Shown: positions 33,270 through 36,463 of the stretch, one piece after another
Layout: each line of letters begins with the position of its first letter
Position numbering within the stretch: position 1 is the stretch's first letter
DNA from: a virus
Strand: one strand, 5' to 3'
DNA: 36,463 nucleotides
Virus record (IMG/VR): IMGVR_UViG_3300047493_000005
Location: 1 to 36,463 of that record
Made by a program: the position numbers and the translations under genes
The notes under the pieces: generated by a model
Databases searched by the model: none
What the model saw: only the letters and a program-made list of their open reading frames with translations
Told to the model about the DNA's origin: nothing

Positions 33270-36122
33270 TCAAGCTCCTAAGTTTCCAACTGACACTGTA
33301 ATATAAACCCAATTAATTGGATAAGTTGGTGAAATTGCTACAGCAATATTGTATTGACGAGGATCCAAAGCATCAACTGATACTGACAATCCAGTATAAG
33401 CCGTAATTAAACCATCTCCTACTAAAGCATTCAAAATAATACTTGCTTCAGTCTGTAAATCATTTTGAGTATTAGTCGTTGCAGCCTGACCAATAAATCC
33501 TGAGAATCCAGCTCTTAAAATCTTAGCTACTCTATCTCTAATGAATACAATTGAGATTTCTTGTTCTACTGGATTTCCACTTTGCGTAGTGGTAATTCCA
33601 TAAACTACTCTGCCACCACCACTGACTGGAGATAAAGTCGTTACTCCAGCAGCTACTAATTGCTTCAATACTAAGTTAGAGAAAGTTCGACTATTAGCAA
33701 TAGTAAATCCAGTAAATACTTTATTAGTAAATGGATCTTCTAAAGCTAAATCTGAATTAGCAAATCCTGCCGCTGCTGCCGCAATATAGAAACCATCTAC
33801 ATTAACGAAATCCGTTCCTGCTTGAACCGTAATTTGATCAGGATAGAAATAAACACAGCGATATGTCTCTCCATAAGCATTGGGAACTGAATAGTTAGCA
33901 ATATCTTGTAAGTTTCCAGCTAAAGTAGAAGTAATATCATTATTTGGAATGCCTTCTAAAATGCCCAAATCTTCTACCGCTGCTAACTTAGTTCCATTTA
34001 AGTTGGCTGGAGTTAAACCATTAATAGCTCCAATAAACAAAACTCTTTCTTTTCTATTATCTGTATTACTTTGAGTAATGCAATGATTAAGAGAGTTTTG
34101 GAAAATAACTGAAATGGTTTGATTAGGTAGAGGAACTACGATATCACATTCTACCGTCTCTAACGAAGCCAAAGCATTAATCCAGCCAGCATCATAAAAT
34201 GCCGCATCTCTGGAATCAACGATGGTCACTCTCAATTGATTGCTGTTAGGAACGATATTTTGATTTAACACCAAATAAGTAGTAGTTCCTGAAACGCTTG
34301 GATCTAAGATTTCATATCTTAAATTACTTTCACTAACAAATGCCATAGCAATAGTTAAAGTATTGGTCATAGAATCAAAACCAGTAATATCATATAAACC
34401 ATTATTACCGACTGTTGAACCATTAATTTGAACTCTGTAATCTTGAGTTAATGACGCAAAACTACTAAACGTGACTTCCGAACTGGTTAAACTTGCTGTA
34501 GCTGTATTTAAGAAGGCTACCAAAGTTCCATCAGTTCCTGAACCACCAGCGACCGGTAATCCAGTTGGAATATAAATCAATTCAAAAGCTTCTGAAGATT
34601 CTGACACAAAATCAGGAAATCCAGATAAACTTTCGTAAGGAATTGGATCACCAGGTTCGCCAGTTAAAATAGTAGAAATAGAAAGTTGTCCATTACTAAC
34701 TGCAGTGATATTGAAAATACCAACATTGGCTTTGTTAGCGGAATCAACAACACTTAATAGTTGCCCGACATAAGTATCATCAAATTCATTTGATGCAGAA
34801 GAGAATACTGATTTATTTTGAAATGCAGGAAGTCTTCCAATATAACCATCAGTTTGAGTAGCCGTGACCTCATAACCATTAATTAAGCTATAACCATAAG
34901 AATATCCAGCTGGTGGTTGTAATGAGCTAAAAATAAACTCTGACTCAGAAGGAGCTCCTTCAATTACATTTTGTGGAGTGCTAATAGTGGTATAAAACGG
35001 ATACTTATTAGGAAGTAATTGAGTTTCTACACCAGTAGCTAAATTAGTCACGAAAACATGAATATCTGAATTTAAATCTGGAACCACTCCAAGAGGAAAT
35101 GGAAAGATATAATCATTAACATTAGTTGATAATGAATCTACTTTTGGATCTAAGACATAAGAAGTTCTACGTGGTAATGGAGGGGCTGCTTGCACTGCAA
35201 TCATCGAAGAAGCGCCGTTAGCATAACAAAGTTGAGCGCCTAAAGATAAATTGTCCGTCAAACTTGGAGAACCACAGAAATTATAAATATCCGTTAATCC
35301 TTGAGTTTGAGTGGGATTATTAATATTAGCAACTGGGATTTCAGTAGTTGTTAATGAATCACCACGAACTAAAACACCACTTTTAACCATAATGGTAAAG
35401 CCATCACCTGGTCTAAATGGAGAAACTACCACTGAAGAAACTACAGTTTCAGTAATAGAGAAACTTAAAATACCATTGCTAACCACTTGACCATTAGCTA
35501 CCCAAATAATAGGATTACCATTTGCATCTAAAGGAGAGCCTGACACAGTTCCAAAAGCTTCAAATTGTGCAGTTCCACCGATTGGTTGATTCATAGCATT
35601 ACGTTGAACAGACACACAACGAATAGTCCAGGTTTCTGGTGGATCATCAACATCCACTAAAGCTAAAGCATTGATTGAACCTAAACCAACATTAGTATTT
35701 AGTGGAACATAATTTGCACCACCTTGATTAACTATGTAGGCTTGTTGTAGTAAAATACGTCCAGTCAGTGGATCTAATTGAGCATCATAAAGATTGCTAA
35801 ATGTAGTAGTTGAAGTAATTGGTCCTAATTCCAAAACTTTTAAAGGAACTCCATTATGAAAAATAGAAGTTCTATTAGCAATTAATGGAAAATTGGTTGT
35901 AGCAAAATGTCGACCATCTGCTCCTGAACTGGAAGTATAGGTGCTATTTAACCCATCAACTCCGCCACCTTGGGCCTGACCAACCAATGTTTCATTAGTT
36001 GTTCCTTGACCAATCATGGCTACAATTCTTGAACCACCTGGCAGCGCAGTCCCGCTTGTTTGACTTTGAACGTTAGTATATGCGCCTGGAAGAGCGTTAT
36101 TATCACCTGCTATGTCCGCCAT
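33270..36122 (-). CDS. Contractile tail sheath protein (950 aa)
   Basis: The start (MADIAGDNNALPGAY) has the PGAYT-type opening typical of sheath proteins, followed by RIVAMIGQG. The C-terminal 310 residues carry the conserved sheath core: DAAFYDAGWINALASLETV (near 640), VLFIGAINGLTPANL, RCVYFYPDQITV, FYIAAAAAGFANSD, SGGGRVVYGITTTQ, RDRVAKILRAGFSGFIGQ, and the final strand domain RQYNIAVAISPTYPINWVY. Sheath subunits polymerise around the tube and contract to drive it into the host. With 950 residues against 659 in T4, the extra sequence lies mainly in the beta-type region between about 90 and 630, which should face outwards. An AAGGAA ribosome binding site lies 5 bases before the ATG. Confidence 0.93.
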   Translation of the reverse strand: MADIAGDNNALPGAYTNVQSQTSGTALPGGSRIVAMIGQGTTNETLVGQAQGGGVDGLNSTYTSSSGADGRHFATTNFPLIANRTSIFHNGVPLKVLELGPITSTTTFSNLYDAQLDPLTGRILLQQAYIVNQGGANYVPLNTNVGLGSINALALVDVDDPPETWTIRCVSVQRNAMNQPIGGTAQFEAFGTVSGSPLDANGNPIIWVANGQVVSNGILSFSITETVVSSVVVSPFRPGDGFTIMVKSGVLVRGDSLTTTEIPVANINNPTQTQGLTDIYNFCGSPSLTDNLSLGAQLCYANGASSMIAVQAAPPLPRRTSYVLDPKVDSLSTNVNDYIFPFPLGVVPDLNSDIHVFVTNLATGVETQLLPNKYPFYTTISTPQNVIEGAPSESEFIFSSLQPPAGYSYGYSLINGYEVTATQTDGYIGRLPAFQNKSVFSSASNEFDDTYVGQLLSVVDSANKANVGIFNITAVSNGQLSISTILTGEPGDPIPYESLSGFPDFVSESSEAFELIYIPTGLPVAGGSGTDGTLVAFLNTATASLTSSEVTFSSFASLTQDYRVQINGSTVGNNGLYDITGFDSMTNTLTIAMAFVSESNLRYEILDPSVSGTTTYLVLNQNIVPNSNQLRVTIVDSRDAAFYDAGWINALASLETVECDIVVPLPNQTISVIFQNSLNHCITQSNTDNRKERVLFIGAINGLTPANLNGTKLAAVEDLGILEGIPNNDITSTLAGNLQDIANYSVPNAYGETYRCVYFYPDQITVQAGTDFVNVDGFYIAAAAAGFANSDLALEDPFTNKVFTGFTIANSRTFSNLVLKQLVAAGVTTLSPVSGGGRVVYGITTTQSGNPVEQEISIVFIRDRVAKILRAGFSGFIGQAATTNTQNDLQTEASIILNALVGDGLITAYTGLSVSVDALDPRQYNIAVAISPTYPINWVYITVSVGNLGA

Positions 36123-36175
36123 ATTAATTCCTTTTAATTAAGTTGCTATTATTATATTTAATTATACACAGAAAC

Positions 36176-36463
36176 TTACTTTTTATGTCTAATTCTTGAG
36201 CCACCATCCGAAAGATTTTGTTTTGCTTCCAAAGGTCTGAGATTATTCAAAGCCCAACAATCTTTAAAACTTTGATCTTCCATACTTGTATATTGAAAAA
36301 GTGAGTGTGGTATGATATGATCAATATGCCAATATTTACCATAATTATTCCAAGACATATATTTATCAAATTGTTTTTCTAAATGTTTTTTCAAATCTGT
36401 AATAGAAAATAACAAATATTTAGTAATAGATTTACCATTTTTATTATATAATATTCGTTTTAA
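36176..36463 (-). CDS. HNH homing-type endonuclease 1, C-terminal part
   Basis: The frame is open to the right edge of the window, so only the last 95 residues are present. They comprise ITDLKKHLEKQFDKYMSW, the HNH core WHIDHIIPHS, and CWALNNLRPLEAKQN, ending RIRHKK. The Asp-His and Asn of the active site are intact. It is closest to HNH endonuclease 3, sharing 45 identical bases, but lacks the roughly ten-residue segment with TWTWQ that the other two carry before the core. It lies 53 bases upstream of the sheath gene on the same strand. A zinc-finger N-terminus probably lies beyond the window. Confidence 0.85.
   Translation of the reverse strand, partial: LKRILYNKNGKSITKYLLFSITDLKKHLEKQFDKYMSWNNYGKYWHIDHIIPHSLFQYTSMEDQSFKDCWALNNLRPLEAKQNLSDGGSRIRHKK
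36254..36298 (-). repeat. 45-bp perfect direct repeat, copy B (in HNH 1)
   Basis: Identical to bases 14975-15019 and encoding the same part of the HNH core. The length of perfect identity between two otherwise diverged genes points to recent duplication or gene conversion. Confidence 0.85.

Noticed and set aside
36151-36191. Two TATAAT boxes upstream of the sheath gene with a TAGACA 19 bases further up
   Set aside because: The spacing is too long, the region is almost pure A/T, and the second box has no -35 partner. A promoter here is plausible for a sheath gene but not supported by sequence alone.
1-36463. tRNA genes, CRISPR arrays, insertion sequences, integrase or attachment sites
   Set aside because: None was seen by reading both strands. 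Repeats found are coding repeats inside HNH and hub genes, and nearly all sequence is occupied by tail genes.

Overview
The window is an AT-rich stretch of a large tailed-phage (myovirus-type) genome carrying its contractile-tail module. Every convincing gene lies on the minus strand, so transcription runs from base 36463 towards base 1. The evidence is a syntenic series of tail genes: sheath, tube, frameshifted assembly chaperone, tape measure, hub, spike, gp25/W-like wedge, J/gp6-like wedge, then giant distal baseplate or fibre proteins. Free-standing HNH endonucleases are interspersed. Genes are packed with ATGA, TGATG or 8-11 nt overlaps, and several starts have AAGGA-type ribosome binding sites. 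Most tail proteins are much larger than in T4, Mu or P2 (sheath 950 aa, hub 1675 aa, J-like 1353 aa, next protein 2346 aa), which fits a jumbo or 'huge' phage. The sequence does not identify the host. The standard code suffices: all stops seen are TAA or TGA.

Layout in transcription order: a partial HNH endonuclease runs off the right edge (36463-36176). Then come the tail sheath (36122-33270), the tail tube (33181-32501) and a strong intrinsic terminator (about 32474-32440). The tail assembly chaperone follows (32409-31768), with a -1 frame extension (31771-31418) reached through a poly-A slippery site preceded by a perfect internal Shine-Dalgarno sequence. Next are the tape measure (31425-29185), a tube/hub adaptor (29171-28344), the hub (28334-23307), the spike (23310-21175), a small unknown protein (21175-20804) and HNH endonuclease 2 (20811-20155). 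A baseplate-module protein with an unusually hydrophobic multi-span N-terminus follows (20153-17985), then an unknown structural protein (17995-16184), gp25/W (16134-15703), HNH endonuclease 3 (15706-14888), the J/gp6-like wedge (14895-10834), a 2346-aa LamG-bearing protein (10837-3797) and a 1161-aa protein with two dockerin-type calcium loops (3770-285). A glycosyltransferase gene runs off the left edge (200-1).

How they work together (inference from families and order): the chaperone and its frameshifted form coat the tape measure while the tube polymerises from the hub/spike complex; the sheath then assembles around the tube. The gp25-like and J-like proteins build the wedge around the hub, and the two giant distal proteins probably form the outer baseplate or receptor-binding layer. 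The tape measure has no obvious membrane span, whereas the 722-aa protein downstream of the spike has four or five, so it is a candidate for membrane passage during DNA delivery. No tRNA, CRISPR array, insertion sequence or integrase is visible, and no gap between genes exceeds 100 bases.
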